From Caulobacter sp. NIBR1757 (lineage in GTDB: Bacteria > Pseudomonadota > Alphaproteobacteria > Caulobacterales > Caulobacteraceae), in the NCBI RefSeq assembly GCF_027912495.1, contig NZ_CP115463.1, forward strand, positions 1,883,501 to 1,947,500: DNA of 64,000 nt. The letters are read 5' to 3'. Shown here one piece after another: positions 19,206 to 27,957 of the stretch. Both the position numbers and the translations under genes were made by a program. How positions within the stretch are numbered: the first letter of the stretch is position 1; each line of letters starts with the position of its first letter. The notes beneath the pieces are model-generated. The model saw only the letters and a program-made list of their open reading frames with translations. It did no database searches and had not been told where the DNA came from.

Positions 19206-19340
19206 ATAGAGGATGTAGTGCGACGCAGGCCGTGACAAGGATCACGCTGTTATCTTCACGGCGGCGTTGTCGCGGTACTTATGAAACTCAAACTTGAGCG
19301 CCGACGGGGCGTGGCGCAGGGCGGGGAGACCCGCGGGCGG

Positions 19341-19375
19341 CAAGAAGAAGGGGCGGAGAGTTTCCTCGCCGCCCC
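19341..19375 (-). terminator. Intrinsic terminator of icd
   Basis: On the minus strand GGGGCGGCGAG, a GAAA tetraloop and CTCTCCGCCCC form an 11-base stem with one mismatch, followed by TTCTTCTTG. It starts nine bases after the icd stop codon, the expected place for a Rho-independent terminator. Confidence 0.75.
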
Positions 19376-19384
19376 CCGGTCTTC

Positions 19385-20602
19385 CTAGGCCTTGGCCATC
19401 GCCGCCTTGAGGTTCTCATCGACCTTGTCGAGGAACCCTTCGGTGGTCAGCCAGCTCTGCTTGTCGCCGACCAGCAGCGCCAGGTCCTTGGTCATGAAGC
19501 CCGCTTCGACGGTGTCGATGCAGACCTTTTCCAGGGTGTCGGCGAAATTGGCCAGATCGGCGTTGTCGTCCAGCTTGGCGCGGTGGGCGAGGCCACGGGT
19601 CCAGGCGAAGATCGAGGCGATCGAGTTGGTCGAGGTCGACTGACCCTTCTGGTGCTGGCGGTAGTGGCGGGTGACGGTGCCGTGGGCGGCCTCGGCCTCG
19701 ACGGTCTGGCCATCGGGGGTCAGCAGCACCGAGGTCATCAGGCCCAGCGAGCCGAAGCCCTGCGCCACGATGTCCGATTGCACGTCGCCGTCGTAGTTCT
19801 TGCAGGCCCAGACGTAGCCGCCCGACCACTTGAGGGCCGAGGCCACCATGTCGTCGATCAGGCGGTGCTCGTAGGTCAGGCCGAGGGCGTCGAACTGAGC
19901 CTTGTATTCGGCGTCGAAGACTTCCTGGAAGATGTCCTTGAAGCGGCCGTCGTAGGCTTTCAGGATGGTGTTCTTGGTCGACAGATAGACCGGGTACTGG
20001 CGCGACAGGCCGTAGGCGAAGCTGGCGTGGGCGAAGTCGCGGATCGAGTCGTCGAGGTTGTACATCGCCATGGCGACGCCGGCGCTGGGCGCGTCGAAGA
20101 CTTCCTTTTCGATCACCGTGCCGTCTTCACCGACGAACTTGATGCTGAGCTTGCCGGCGCCCGGGAACAGGAAGTCGGTGGCGCGGTACTGGTCGCCGAA
20201 GGCGTGGCGGCCGACGATGATCGGCTGGGTCCAGCCGGGCACCAGGCGCGGGACGTTCTGGCAAATGATCGGCTCGCGGAAGATGACGCCGCCCAGGATG
20301 TTGCGGATAGTGCCGTTGGGGCTCTTCCACATCTTCTTGAGCTTGAATTCCTCGACCCGCTGTTCGTCCGGGGTGATCGTCGCGCACTTCACCGCCACGC
20401 CATGACGCTTGGTGGCGTTGGCGGCGTCGATGGTCACCTGGTCGTCGGTGGCGTCGCGATGCTCGATCGAGAGGTCGTAGTAGTCGAGCTCGAGGTCGAG
20501 GTAGGGGAAGATCAGCTTGTCCTTGATGAGCTTCCAGATGATGCGGGTCATTTCATCGCCGTCCATGTCGACGACGGGATTGGCGACCTTGATCTTGGCC
20601 AT
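19385..20602 (-). CDS. icd: NADP-dependent isocitrate dehydrogenase
   Basis: A 405-residue enzyme of the eukaryote-like/alphaproteobacterial homodimeric IDH type ([20 protein letters not shown] at the N-terminus). It oxidises isocitrate to 2-oxoglutarate in the TCA cycle, making NADPH. The substrate-binding motif SPNGTIRN is at 94-101, metal-binding Asp residues lie in the YDGDVQSD segment, and the NADP-binding HGTVTRHYR is near 310. The ATG at 20602 is the family start; an upstream codon at 20620 would add six residues. A hairpin terminator follows, so it is a single-gene unit. The TetR gene is divergent. Confidence 0.97.
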   Translation of the reverse strand: MAKIKVANPVVDMDGDEMTRIIWKLIKDKLIFPYLDLELDYYDLSIEHRDATDDQVTIDAANATKRHGVAVKCATITPDEQRVEEFKLKKMWKSPNGTIRNILGGVIFREPIICQNVPRLVPGWTQPIIVGRHAFGDQYRATDFLFPGAGKLSIKFVGEDGTVIEKEVFDAPSAGVAMAMYNLDDSIRDFAHASFAYGLSRQYPVYLSTKNTILKAYDGRFKDIFQEVFDAEYKAQFDALGLTYEHRLIDDMVASALKWSGGYVWACKNYDGDVQSDIVAQGFGSLGLMTSVLLTPDGQTVEAEAAHGTVTRHYRQHQKGQSTSTNSIASIFAWTRGLAHRAKLDDNADLANFADTLEKVCIDTVEAGFMTKDLALLVGDKQSWLTTEGFLDKVDENLKAAMAKA

Positions 20603-20767
20603 GAGGCGGTAGTCTCCCAAAAGGCGTTAAGCGCCGGGGTTGAGCGCGCTGAAGTGGGGGGACACAGGCCCGTCCGCGCCGCGCGAGATGGGCAGGGCTA
20701 TAGACCCGATTTCGGCCCCGTCCAACAGGCGGCTTGCGCGCGGCCCCCGGCGGGTTATGACCGGATC

Positions 20768-21349
20768 ATGCCGCTGGACCAGCAGACCGCCGTCGCCGAA
20801 GACCAGAGGGTGCTCGACACCGCCCGCTCGGCCTTCGCCCGGCTTGGCTTCGACGGCGCCGAGATGGCCGCCATCGCCGAGGGCGCGGGGCTGTCGGCCG
20901 AGCGGCTCTCCAGCCTCTACCCCGACAAGAAGGCGCTGTTCACCGCCGTCCTGGTCTCGCTGGAAAAGGCCTTTGACGCCCATTGCCGCGAGGCCTCCTC
21001 CGACCTGATCGGCGAGCCGCTGGCGCTGTTCCTGTCCGGGTGCCGGGCGGCGCTGGAGTTCAGCGACCGGCGCGACTTCGCCCGCATCGTCATGATCGAG
21101 GGTCCGGCCGTCCTGGGAGAGGCGGAGTGGGAGCGGATCGATCACGGACTCGGCTTGCCGACCATCCGCCAGGGCCTGCGCAACATGGCCCCGCACGCCG
21201 GCGAGGCGGCGCTGCGGCCGATGGCGGTGATGATCATGGGCGCGCTGAACGAACTGATCCTCGCCCTGGCGCGGGGCGAGAAGGGCGTCGAGGTCGAGGA
21301 AAGCCTGGCGGTGCTGGAGCGGCTGTTGAAGGCCTGGGCCGCGCGCTAG
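20768..21349 (+). CDS. TetR family transcriptional regulator
   Basis: A 193-residue regulator with the TetR DNA-binding region at about 14-60 (LDTARSAFARLGFDGAEMAAIAEGAGLSAERLSSLYPDK split by the usual helices) and a helical ligand domain with a TetR C-terminal pattern (MIEGPAVLGEAEWERID). It may control its own expression or a distant target; icd is divergent with 165 bases between. Its 3' end overlaps the convergent Crp/Fnr gene by four bases. Confidence 0.88.
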   Translation: MPLDQQTAVAEDQRVLDTARSAFARLGFDGAEMAAIAEGAGLSAERLSSLYPDKKALFTAVLVSLEKAFDAHCREASSDLIGEPLALFLSGCRAALEFSDRRDFARIVMIEGPAVLGEAEWERIDHGLGLPTIRQGLRNMAPHAGEAALRPMAVMIMGALNELILALARGEKGVEVEESLAVLERLLKAWAAR

Positions 21350-22059
21350 TCGAAGCTGGCCGGAAGCAACCGGTCGTAGATGCCCCGCACCGCGCCATAG
21401 CATTCGCAGGCGATGGCTTCGAGCCCGGCCCGGTCGAGGATGTCGACGACGCCGCGGCGATAGCGGATCAGCCCCTTGGCCTGCAGGCTGCCGGCCACCG
21501 CCGTGACCGTCGTGCGCTGCACGCCCAGCATGTCGGCCAGGAATTCCTGGGTCAGGCTGACGGTGTCGCTGTCAATGCGGTCGTGGCAGCTCAGCAGCCA
21601 GCGGCAGAACCGCGCCTCGACCGAGTGCAGGGCGTTGCAGGCGACCGAATGGACGGCATGGCCGAACAGGGCGTCGTTGTGGCGATCCACCAGACCGATC
21701 AGGGCCGGGCTGCGCTTGCAGCACTGATGAAAGGCGTTCGCCGAGATGCGCGAGGCCGAGCCGGCCACCTGGATGATGGCCCGCGACAGCGAGGCGCGGG
21801 GGCCCAGGGCGGTCATCAGCCCGTAGGCGCCTTCCCGGCCGATGGTCACCGATTCGATGGCCGCGCCGCTGTGCATCAGCGTCATCAGGGAGATGACGCA
21901 GTCGTGCGGGAAGTATACCGTCTCGATCGGGTCGCCGGGATCGTACAGCAGGCGGCCCTTCTCCATGTCCACGGGCGTGAGCTGCGCGGAAAGCAGGGCG
22001 AAATCCTCCGGGGGCAGGCTGGATAGCAGGCGGTTTTTCAAGCGCGGTGAACTCATCAT
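21346..22059 (-). CDS. Crp/Fnr family transcriptional regulator
   Basis: A 237-residue protein with an N-terminal cyclic-nucleotide-binding-like beta barrel (about 15-135, GRLLYDPGDPIETVYFPHDC) and a C-terminal winged helix with LTQEFLADMLGVQRTTVT near 165-182. No FNR-type N-terminal cysteine cluster is present, and the cAMP-binding RxS/T residues are not evident, so the ligand is unknown. This subgroup (PHDC, GREGAYGL) is common in Caulobacter and rhizobia. Two TGTC-N8-GACA sites lie in the gap between it and the divergent aldo/keto reductase gene and are its best operator candidates. Confidence 0.88.
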   Translation of the reverse strand: MMSSPRLKNRLLSSLPPEDFALLSAQLTPVDMEKGRLLYDPGDPIETVYFPHDCVISLMTLMHSGAAIESVTIGREGAYGLMTALGPRASLSRAIIQVAGSASRISANAFHQCCKRSPALIGLVDRHNDALFGHAVHSVACNALHSVEARFCRWLLSCHDRIDSDTVSLTQEFLADMLGVQRTTVTAVAGSLQAKGLIRYRRGVVDILDRAGLEAIACECYGAVRGIYDRLLPASFD

Positions 22060-22123
22060 GGCGAATCGAAAACGCCGTTACTACGGCGCGGGTTGCAAGC
22101 TATCGGGGCGCGAAGACAAGCAC

Positions 22124-22139
22124 TGTCAGATGGCCGACA
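22124..22139. promoter_or_regulatory. Candidate operator 1, TGTC-N8-GACA
   Basis: TGTCAGATGGCCGACA, an imperfect dyad followed by TAG. It lies 65 bases before the Crp/Fnr start. The second copy is 97 bases to the right and shares the GCCGACATAG half. Confidence 0.45.
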
Positions 22140-22220
22140 TAGTCCTTTCGGGTATCGGCGTTTGATTTGCCTATACAGAATGGGGCCGGGGGTTTCTGGC
22201 CTTTGAGAAATTCACGATGC

Positions 22221-22236
22221 TGTCGAGAAGCCGACA
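22221..22236. promoter_or_regulatory. Candidate operator 2, TGTC-N8-GACA
   Basis: TGTCGAGAAGCCGACA, again followed by TAG. It lies 50 bases before the aldo/keto reductase ATG. Same spacing and outer half sites as copy 1, so one regulator could control both divergent genes. Confidence 0.45.
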
Positions 22237-22285
22237 TAGACTTCATTAGGCGAAACTCGTTCAGGGTCATTTCGGGAGAATAGTG

Positions 22286-23329
22286 ATGAAGTACCGCCGC
22301 TTGGGCCGCACCGGCCTCTATGTTTCCGAAATCTGCCTCGGGGCCATGACCTTCGCCGAGGAAAGCACCGGCATGTGGGGCGCCATCGGCGCCGTGGCCC
22401 AGCCGGGCGTCGACGCCATGATCGAGCGGGCGCTGGCCGCCGGGGTCAACTTCATCGACACCGCCGACGTCTATTCGGCCGGCCAGTCCGAGAAGTTGGT
22501 CGGGCAGGCGCTGCGCAACCTCGGGGTCAAGCGCAGCGACGTGGTCATCGCCACCAAGGTCTATGGCGAGATGGGCCGGGGGCCGAACGACCGGGGCGCC
22601 TCGCGCGGCCACATCATGGACGGGGTCAAGGCCAGCCTCGACCGCATGGGGCTGGATCACATCGACCTCTTCCAGATCCATGCCGACGATCCGATCACGC
22701 CGGTCGAGGAGACCCTGCGGGCGCTCGACGATCTCGTGAGCCAGGGCCTGGTCCGTTACATCGGCTGCTCCAACTGGCAGGCCTGGAAGATGATGAAGGC
22801 CCACGGCATCAGCGAACGGCTGGGCTACGCCCGGTTCGAGACGGTGCAGGCCTACTATTCCATCGCCGGCCGCGACCTGGAGCGCGATATCGTGCCGATG
22901 CTGGAGGACCAGCAGATGGGGCTGATGGTCTGGTCGCCGCTGGCGGGCGGCCTGCTGTCGGGCAAGTTCGGGCCGGGCAGCGATGGGCCGGAGGGGGCGC
23001 GGCGCGCCTCGTTCGACTTCCCGCCGGTGGACCGCGACCGCGCCTGGCCCTGCGTGGCGGCCATGCGCGAGATCGCGGAGGCGCGCGGGGTGTCGGTGGC
23101 GCGGATCGCCCTGGCCTATGTGCTCAGCCGGCCGTTCGTCACCACGGTGATCATCGGCGCCAAGACCAACGAGCAGCTGGACGACAACCTCGCCGCCGCC
23201 GAGATCGAGCTGACGGCCGAAGAGCTGAAGGGCCTCGACGCGGTGTCCGCCCTGCCGCCGGAATACCCGGGCTGGATGCTGTCCCGTCAGGGGCCCAACC
23301 GCGTGCCGCGGCCGTTCAAGCCGAAGTAG
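22286..23329 (+). CDS. Aldo/keto reductase
   Basis: A 347-residue NADPH-dependent oxidoreductase of the AKR barrel fold. The catalytic tetrad is visible as Asp58, Tyr63, Lys91 and His132, and the C-terminal NADP site as VIIGAKTNEQLDDNL. The N-terminus MKYRRLGRTGLYVSEICLGA is typical of the YajO/general stress AKR group. The ATG at 22286 has GGGAG seven bases before it; a GTG one codon earlier is possible. Divergent from the Crp/Fnr regulator with two dyad sites between, so it is a likely regulatory target. Physiological substrate unknown. Confidence 0.9.
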   Translation: MKYRRLGRTGLYVSEICLGAMTFAEESTGMWGAIGAVAQPGVDAMIERALAAGVNFIDTADVYSAGQSEKLVGQALRNLGVKRSDVVIATKVYGEMGRGPNDRGASRGHIMDGVKASLDRMGLDHIDLFQIHADDPITPVEETLRALDDLVSQGLVRYIGCSNWQAWKMMKAHGISERLGYARFETVQAYYSIAGRDLERDIVPMLEDQQMGLMVWSPLAGGLLSGKFGPGSDGPEGARRASFDFPPVDRDRAWPCVAAMREIAEARGVSVARIALAYVLSRPFVTTVIIGAKTNEQLDDNLAAAEIELTAEELKGLDAVSALPPEYPGWMLSRQGPNRVPRPFKPK

Positions 23330-23336
23330 GGAGCGG

Positions 23337-23843
23337 CTAGTTCAGCGTCACGTCAGCGCGCCCGCCGAGGTCGGGGGTGCTGTGCGTGGCGTTGGCCCGG
23401 GCCACTTCCCACAGATACTTCACCGGGCCGGCGTCGCTGATCCATACGCGGGCGTCATGGCATTTGACGCGCAGCAGGCGAAGGTCCGGATCGTCCTGGC
23501 CGTCGGGGTACCAGGCGGCGACCATCGGGCTCCACCATCTGGCGATCCTGGCGCGGTCCATCTCGACGGTCATCTCGCCGTCGATGCAGGCCTGAAAGTC
23601 CTTGTCCTTCGACTGGACGATGAACATCACCTGGCGGGCGCCGTGGCTGGCGTCGCGGGCGAGGTCGGTCTCGGCCCGGGTGAAGAACCAGATCTCGCCG
23701 TCGCCGGGCACGGTGAAGGCGGTCATCGGCTGGAAATGCTGCGGCTCGCCATCGACGATGCCCACCATGCCGATGCGGGCCTTGTCGATCTCGTCCCAGA
23801 GACGCTCTTCGACGGCGGCTTGATCGTGGGTGTCGGTGGACAT
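23337..23843 (-). CDS. Pyridoxamine 5'-phosphate oxidase-like flavin-binding protein
   Basis: A 168-residue split-barrel protein of the general-stress-protein-26 group of PPOX-like proteins (WDEIDKARIGMVGIVDGEP at the N-terminus, then IWFFTRAETDLARD and VMFIVQSKDKDFQACIDG). Members bind FMN, FAD or F420, with varied or unknown function. The ATG at 23843 has GCAGGAG seven bases before it. It converges on the aldo/keto reductase gene seven bases away. Confidence 0.85.
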   Translation of the reverse strand: MSTDTHDQAAVEERLWDEIDKARIGMVGIVDGEPQHFQPMTAFTVPGDGEIWFFTRAETDLARDASHGARQVMFIVQSKDKDFQACIDGEMTVEMDRARIARWWSPMVAAWYPDGQDDPDLRLLRVKCHDARVWISDAGPVKYLWEVARANATHSTPDLGGRADVTLN

Positions 23844-23904
23844 GGCAACTCCTGCGAAAACTGTCGCAAGAGAATGCCGGCCGGACCCGGTCGTTCCGAA
23901 CAAA

Positions 23905-24756
23905 CTAGCCCTTGGGGGCGGGCAGGCCGACCTGCTGGTCGACGAGGATCGACCAGGTCTGGCCGGCCCGCCGCCAGACCCGCAGGTAATGGCCCCGGCG
24001 CGGCTTGCCGCCTTCGGTCCAGCGGTTCTCGCCCCAGACGTAGGCCAGGTCGCTGCTTTTCGACATGCCGCCGCCGAGGGTGGTGGCGGTAACCTGGGCG
24101 GGGTCCCTGGCCAGGAGGGCGCGGATATCTTCGGCCGTTGTCGCCGGCGCGTGGCCGGCCCGGACGACCCGGCTGCCGACCGTCAGGCGCTTGCGGATGG
24201 CGGCCGGCGCGTCGCGCGACATCTCGTCGGCCAGCACCGCTTCCAGGCCGGCGGGGGTGGCCTTGGACTCGCCGACAGCGACGCCGACGTGGAAGGTCGC
24301 GGCCGCGCCGGGGGCCGTGTAGAGGTTGGGCGTCCCGGGCGTGCCGCGATCCAGCGCGAACTTCCAGCCGCCGTCCGGCTGCCTGGCCCAGACGGTCAGG
24401 TAGTAGCCGGGATCGACCCCGTCCTTGGTCGTCCATTGCGACGGCCCGGAGGCGACGGCCAGGTCGGCGGCGCCCGAGACCGCCACGAAATCCGGCCGCC
24501 ATTCGATCAGGCCGGGCCAGTCGGCCTTTGCCAGATAGTCGGTGGCGACCATCGGCTCGGGCAGGAACATGATCACGCCGGGCGCGGCGAACTCCCGGAA
24601 GGCGGGCACATTGCCGATCTCGGCCGCCCGTTTGGCAAAGGCGGCCTCGGTGGCGACGACGCTCTGGGCGTCGGCCGCGTCGCTGGCCATAGCCCCGTTG
24701 GCGAGGATCAGCCCGGCGGCGAGGGCCGCCAGGCCGGCCTGGATCGCGGCTTTCAC
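23905..24756 (-). CDS. Exported protein with two DUF4440/SnoaL-like halves
   Basis: A 283-residue protein with a signal peptide (about 1-24, cleavage after NGAMASD or nearby). Two similar halves each contain a Trp-rich closing strand (GYYLTVWARQPDGGWKFALD near 120 and GHYLRVWRRAGQTWSILVDQ near 260), which suggests a duplicated SnoaL/DUF4440-type cone fold. It acts in the periplasm; ligand unknown. Its ATG overlaps the stop of the CsgG/SH3 gene, so the two exported proteins are translationally coupled. Confidence 0.7.
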   Translation of the reverse strand: MKAAIQAGLAALAAGLILANGAMASDAADAQSVVATEAAFAKRAAEIGNVPAFREFAAPGVIMFLPEPMVATDYLAKADWPGLIEWRPDFVAVSGAADLAVASGPSQWTTKDGVDPGYYLTVWARQPDGGWKFALDRGTPGTPNLYTAPGAAATFHVGVAVGESKATPAGLEAVLADEMSRDAPAAIRKRLTVGSRVVRAGHAPATTAEDIRALLARDPAQVTATTLGGGMSKSSDLAYVWGENRWTEGGKPRRGHYLRVWRRAGQTWSILVDQQVGLPAPKG

Positions 24757-25703
24757 CGGGGGCTCGCGAAGGCGCTGCTCATCCAGCCGCGATTGCCGTT
24801 CTCGTCGTCGACCTCCATCCAGACCCCGTTGCGGGCCCCGGTCGGATAGACCAGCGCGCCCTGCTTGAGGGTGTAGAGGATCGGGGCGGTCGGGGCCGGG
24901 GCCTTGCGCAGCTTGACCTCGGCGGTGGTCACCTGGGCGACCGGGCCGGCGTTGTATTTCGCGTCCTCGCCCGACTGCACGCCGCCGGCCTGGATATGGT
25001 TCACCAGGTCGAGGAAGGCGTTGAAGTAGGCGGCGCTGATGATCTTGCCGATGTCGGTGTCGGAGTAGCCGCCGCCGACCGCGCCGATCAGGGCGCCGAG
25101 GCCCACCCCGCCGCCGCCGGCGCTGAAGCTGATGTCGCGCTTTTTGGCGGTGCCCTCGGCGACATAGACCTGTTCGGTGGTGCGGGCGTCGACCAGGGTG
25201 ATCAGCGCCTGGGCCTCCAGGTTCTTGGTGCGCAGCCCGCCGACCACGCCGCCGACCGTGCCGCCGATCAGGCCGCCGGCGATCCCCGCCACCGCGCCGC
25301 CGCCGGTGTTCTCGTCGGCGTTGGCAAGGTCGGGGATGATGAAGTAGTCGGCCGCCTTGACCGTGCCGCGGCCGATGCCGCTGTCACGGCGCAGCTCGCC
25401 GCTCTCGGCCAGTTCGCGCTCGCCCCTGCGCATCTCCATGCCGGCCCCGCGATCGACGACCCGCAGGCAGTTGGAGCGGGAGGCGAACAGCTTGATCAGC
25501 TTTTCCGGGTTGGACAGGCCATAGGACCGCCACCACTGCACCTCGGGCTCCTGGATGGCCACGGTGGCGATGGGCGCGGCGCAGCGCGGCAGCTCCGGCG
25601 TCGCCGCCTTGGGAGCCGGCTTGGCGCCGTACTGGGCATAGGCCGGCGCCGACAGGGCGGCGGTCATGCCGATGGCCAGGAGGGTGGCGATGATCTTGCG
25701 CAT
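24753..25703 (-). CDS. Exported CsgG/HfaB-like protein with C-terminal SH3 domain
   Basis: A 316-residue protein with a cleavable signal peptide (about 1-24, ending AYAQ). Residues 45-250 resemble the CsgG family (ATVAIQEPEVQWW, RSNCLRVVDRGAGM, ADYFIIPDL, two glycine-zipper stretches, ITLVDARTTEQVYVAEGTA). Residues about 260-316 look like a bacterial SH3 domain (VKLRKAPAPTAPILYTL, WMEVDDENGNRGWM). CsgG proteins secrete curli, and HfaB in Caulobacter helps anchor the holdfast, but no holdfast genes adjoin. The lipobox expected of CsgG/HfaB is missing (the signal ends without Cys), so a different role is likely. Coupled to the gene at 23905. Confidence 0.65.
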   Translation of the reverse strand: MRKIIATLLAIGMTAALSAPAYAQYGAKPAPKAATPELPRCAAPIATVAIQEPEVQWWRSYGLSNPEKLIKLFASRSNCLRVVDRGAGMEMRRGERELAESGELRRDSGIGRGTVKAADYFIIPDLANADENTGGGAVAGIAGGLIGGTVGGVVGGLRTKNLEAQALITLVDARTTEQVYVAEGTAKKRDISFSAGGGGVGLGALIGAVGGGYSDTDIGKIISAAYFNAFLDLVNHIQAGGVQSGEDAKYNAGPVAQVTTAEVKLRKAPAPTAPILYTLKQGALVYPTGARNGVWMEVDDENGNRGWMSSAFASPR

Positions 25704-25823
25704 GGAAGTTCCCCGAAGTGGTTCCGCGAACGGTAGTCACTGAACCTTACGCAGGCAATCGCCCAGCGGTTTGATGCGAAGCAAATTCGAAAGGTCGGGA
25801 CGGCTGGGGGTGGTTTGTCGAAG

Positions 25824-25849
25824 CGGCTCCATTATATCAGGAGGAGCCG
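25824..25849. repeat. Isolated stem-loop in the 25704-26010 gap
   Basis: CGGCTCC, a 12-base AT-rich loop and GGAGCCG form a perfect seven-pair stem, extended outward by TCGAA/TTCGA with one bulge. It lies in a 307-base gap between the promoter side of the CsgG/SH3 gene and the 3' end of the acyl-CoA dehydrogenase. No ORF in this gap has coding character. Further right the gap is GT-rich (see 25932-25963). Confidence 0.5.
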
Positions 25850-26010
25850 TTCGATAGAAGAATAAATCGTTTTAAATCAATGCGATGACGTGGCGGTAGC
25901 GCCGGTTTTGTGTCGGGTCGGGGTTGCGGGGGTGTGGGTGGTGGTGACGGGAATCGGCCGGGCAAACGCCGGAAAGTGTCGGGCGGCCGCGAGGGGCCGC
26001 CCGCCGTCGA

Positions 26011-27126
26011 TCAGAAGCCGAGGACCTTCGCATAGCGGTCCTTGTGGAACCCCGCCCCGCCGAACAGCTGCTCGGTGACCCGGGCCCGCTTCATGTAGAG
26101 GCCGGCGTCGTGGACGTCGGTCATGCCGATGCCGCCGTGCATCTGGACCATCTCGTTGGAGACGAGGTGGATCAGCTCGCTGGCCTTGCACTTGGCGAGC
26201 GACGCGGCGGCGCGGACGTCGCCCGTACCGGCGTCGAGGGCTTCGAGGGCGGCCTCGATGGCGGAACGGGCCATCTCCAGGTCGGTGAACATCTTGGCGG
26301 CGCGGTGCTGCAGGGACTGGAAGGTCCCGATCACCTGGCCGAACTGGGTGCGGACCTTGAGGTAGTCGAGGGTGATCTCGAAGGCCTGCAGGGCGCTGCC
26401 GAGCATCTCGGCCGAGAGGCCGATGCGGGCGCGGTCGAGGATGGCCTCCAGCGGTTCCCAGCCCTGGCCTTCGGCGCCGAGTAGTTCGCCGGGGGTGTTG
26501 TCGAAGGTCAGCTCGGCGGCGCCGCGGCTGTCGGCCAGGGCCAGATGCTTCACGGTCAGGCCGGGGGCGCCTTTGGGCACGAGGTAGAGGGTGATGCCGG
26601 CGGTGTCGCCCGCTTTGCCCGACGTGCGGGCGGCGACGATGAACAGATCGGCGACGTCTCCGTCGATGACAAAGGTCTTCTTGCCGGTCAGCTTGCCGCC
26701 GACAGCGGCCAACGCCGTGCGGGCCGGGTTGTGGTGAGGGCCTTCATCGACGGCCAGGGCGGTGACGACGGCGCCCTCGGCGATCTTCGGCAGCCATTCC
26801 GCCTTCTGGGCGTCGGAGCCGTACAGCGACAGGGCGCTGGCCCCGATCAGGGCGGTGGAGAGGAGGGGGGAGGCGGTCAGGGTGCGGCCGGTCTCTTCGA
26901 GGATCAGGCCGAGGCTCAGGTAGCCGAAGGCCGAGCCGCCGTGCTCTTCCGGCACGATGACCCCGGCCCAGCCCATGGCCCCCATCTCGGCCCAGGCGGC
27001 CGGATCGAAGGGGGCGTGGCTGCCGGAATCCCGCAGGGCCCGCAGTTTGGTGGTCGGCGACTCGGTTTGCGTCCAGGCCTTGGCGCCGTCGCGCAGCATG
27101 GTCTGTTCTTCGTTCAGGACGGCCAT
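26011..27126 (-). CDS. Acyl-CoA dehydrogenase family protein (subunit 1)
   Basis: A 371-residue FAD-dependent acyl-CoA dehydrogenase-fold protein. The central beta domain shows KKTFVIDGDVADLFIVAAR, and the C-terminal helical domain ends VQMHGGIGMTDVHDAGLYMK. It is shorter than the second dehydrogenase at 27958, and such unequal pairs form heterotetramers in several proteobacteria and actinobacteria, acting on CoA esters with bulky groups. The ATG at 27126 overlaps the stop of the isomerase gene (TGATG). Substrate unknown. Confidence 0.88.
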   Translation of the reverse strand: MAVLNEEQTMLRDGAKAWTQTESPTTKLRALRDSGSHAPFDPAAWAEMGAMGWAGVIVPEEHGGSAFGYLSLGLILEETGRTLTASPLLSTALIGASALSLYGSDAQKAEWLPKIAEGAVVTALAVDEGPHHNPARTALAAVGGKLTGKKTFVIDGDVADLFIVAARTSGKAGDTAGITLYLVPKGAPGLTVKHLALADSRGAAELTFDNTPGELLGAEGQGWEPLEAILDRARIGLSAEMLGSALQAFEITLDYLKVRTQFGQVIGTFQSLQHRAAKMFTDLEMARSAIEAALEALDAGTGDVRAAASLAKCKASELIHLVSNEMVQMHGGIGMTDVHDAGLYMKRARVTEQLFGGAGFHKDRYAKVLGF

Positions 27127-27737
27127 CAGGCGGTCTCCATCGTTCTGTGGTGGACGGCCCAATCGAGGGCGGATTCTAGACGGTCGTTGCCCCAGAAGAG
27201 CTCGCCGTCGGCGGTCAGGAAGCTGGGGGAGCCGAACAGGCCGCGTTCGCGGGCCTGGACGACGTGGTCCTTGAGGCGGGCCTTGGTCTCATCGGAGCCG
27301 GCGGCGTCGAACACGGCGCCGGGGGCGGCGCCGACCTCGGCCAGCAGGGGTTCGAGGACCTCGGGCTTGGAGATGTCGAGGTCGGCGACGAAGTTGGCCT
27401 GGTAGACGGCGCGGCTGAAGGCCGGGGTCCAGCCGTCATCGAGGCCGACGATGGCGCAGCGGGCCGGCAGGATGGTGTGGCGCGGGAACTGGCTGGGGTG
27501 GGTGAGGGGCAGGCCCTCTTCCTGGCAGACCCGCTCCATGTCGCGCCACATGTAGGTCCCCTTGACGGGGACGACGTTGAACGGGCTGTCGGTCATGCCC
27601 TGGTGCTCATGCAGCAGGGGGCCGAGCAGGAACGGCCGCCAGGCGACGGCGACGCCCCGCTCGGCGGCCAGCGCCTCGATGCGCATGGCGGCCGGGTAGC
27701 TGTAGGTGGAGGCGAACTCGTACCAGAATTCAAGCAT
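27126..27737 (-). CDS. DsbA-family 2-hydroxychromene-2-carboxylate isomerase-like protein
   Basis: A 203-residue thioredoxin-fold protein of the kappa-GST/HCCA isomerase group. The N-terminus FWYEFASTYSYPAAMRIE has Ser10 where DsbA has its CXXC, the mark of the glutathione-dependent isomerases; the motif FGSPSFLTADGELFWGNDRL near 165-185 holds the cis-Pro. Members isomerise 2-hydroxychromene-2-carboxylate in naphthalene breakdown, but many sit in other catabolic clusters. The stop overlaps the dehydrogenase start, so the two are one transcript. Confidence 0.85.
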   Translation of the reverse strand: MLEFWYEFASTYSYPAAMRIEALAAERGVAVAWRPFLLGPLLHEHQGMTDSPFNVVPVKGTYMWRDMERVCQEEGLPLTHPSQFPRHTILPARCAIVGLDDGWTPAFSRAVYQANFVADLDISKPEVLEPLLAEVGAAPGAVFDAAGSDETKARLKDHVVQARERGLFGSPSFLTADGELFWGNDRLESALDWAVHHRTMETA

Positions 27738-27754
27738 GGGGCCTGCCCCATGCG

Positions 27755-27938
27755 CCCTTCTCCCGCTTGCCGGGAGAAGGTGGCCGCGAAGCGGTCGGAT
27801 GAGGGCAGCACCGGCCTGTGAAGGCCTGGCTGGCGACGCTGCCGCAAATGCTGGTGTTCATGGTCATCTTGATCCGCTGGCGCTGCCCTCATCCGACCCC
27901 CTTCGGGGGCCACCTTCTCCCGACAAGCGGGAGAAGGG
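27755..27938. repeat. Dispersed inverted repeat, family A copy 2
   Basis: The left arm starts CCCTTCTCCCGCTTGCCGGG and the right arm ends CCGACAAGCGGGAGAAGGG. Inner parts GGTGGCC..CGGATGAGGGCAGC and GCTGCCCTCATCCGACC pair as in copy 1. It separates the isomerase gene from the second acyl-CoA dehydrogenase, so it lies inside what would otherwise be one operon. Confidence 0.85.
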
Positions 27939-27957
27939 ATCCGAGAGCGCGGGGCCC

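Noticed and set aside
22060-22285. FNR or CRP consensus boxes in the Crp/Fnr gap
   Set aside because: Neither TTGAT-N4-ATCAA nor TGTGA-N6-TCACA is present; only the TGTC-N8-GACA pair was kept.
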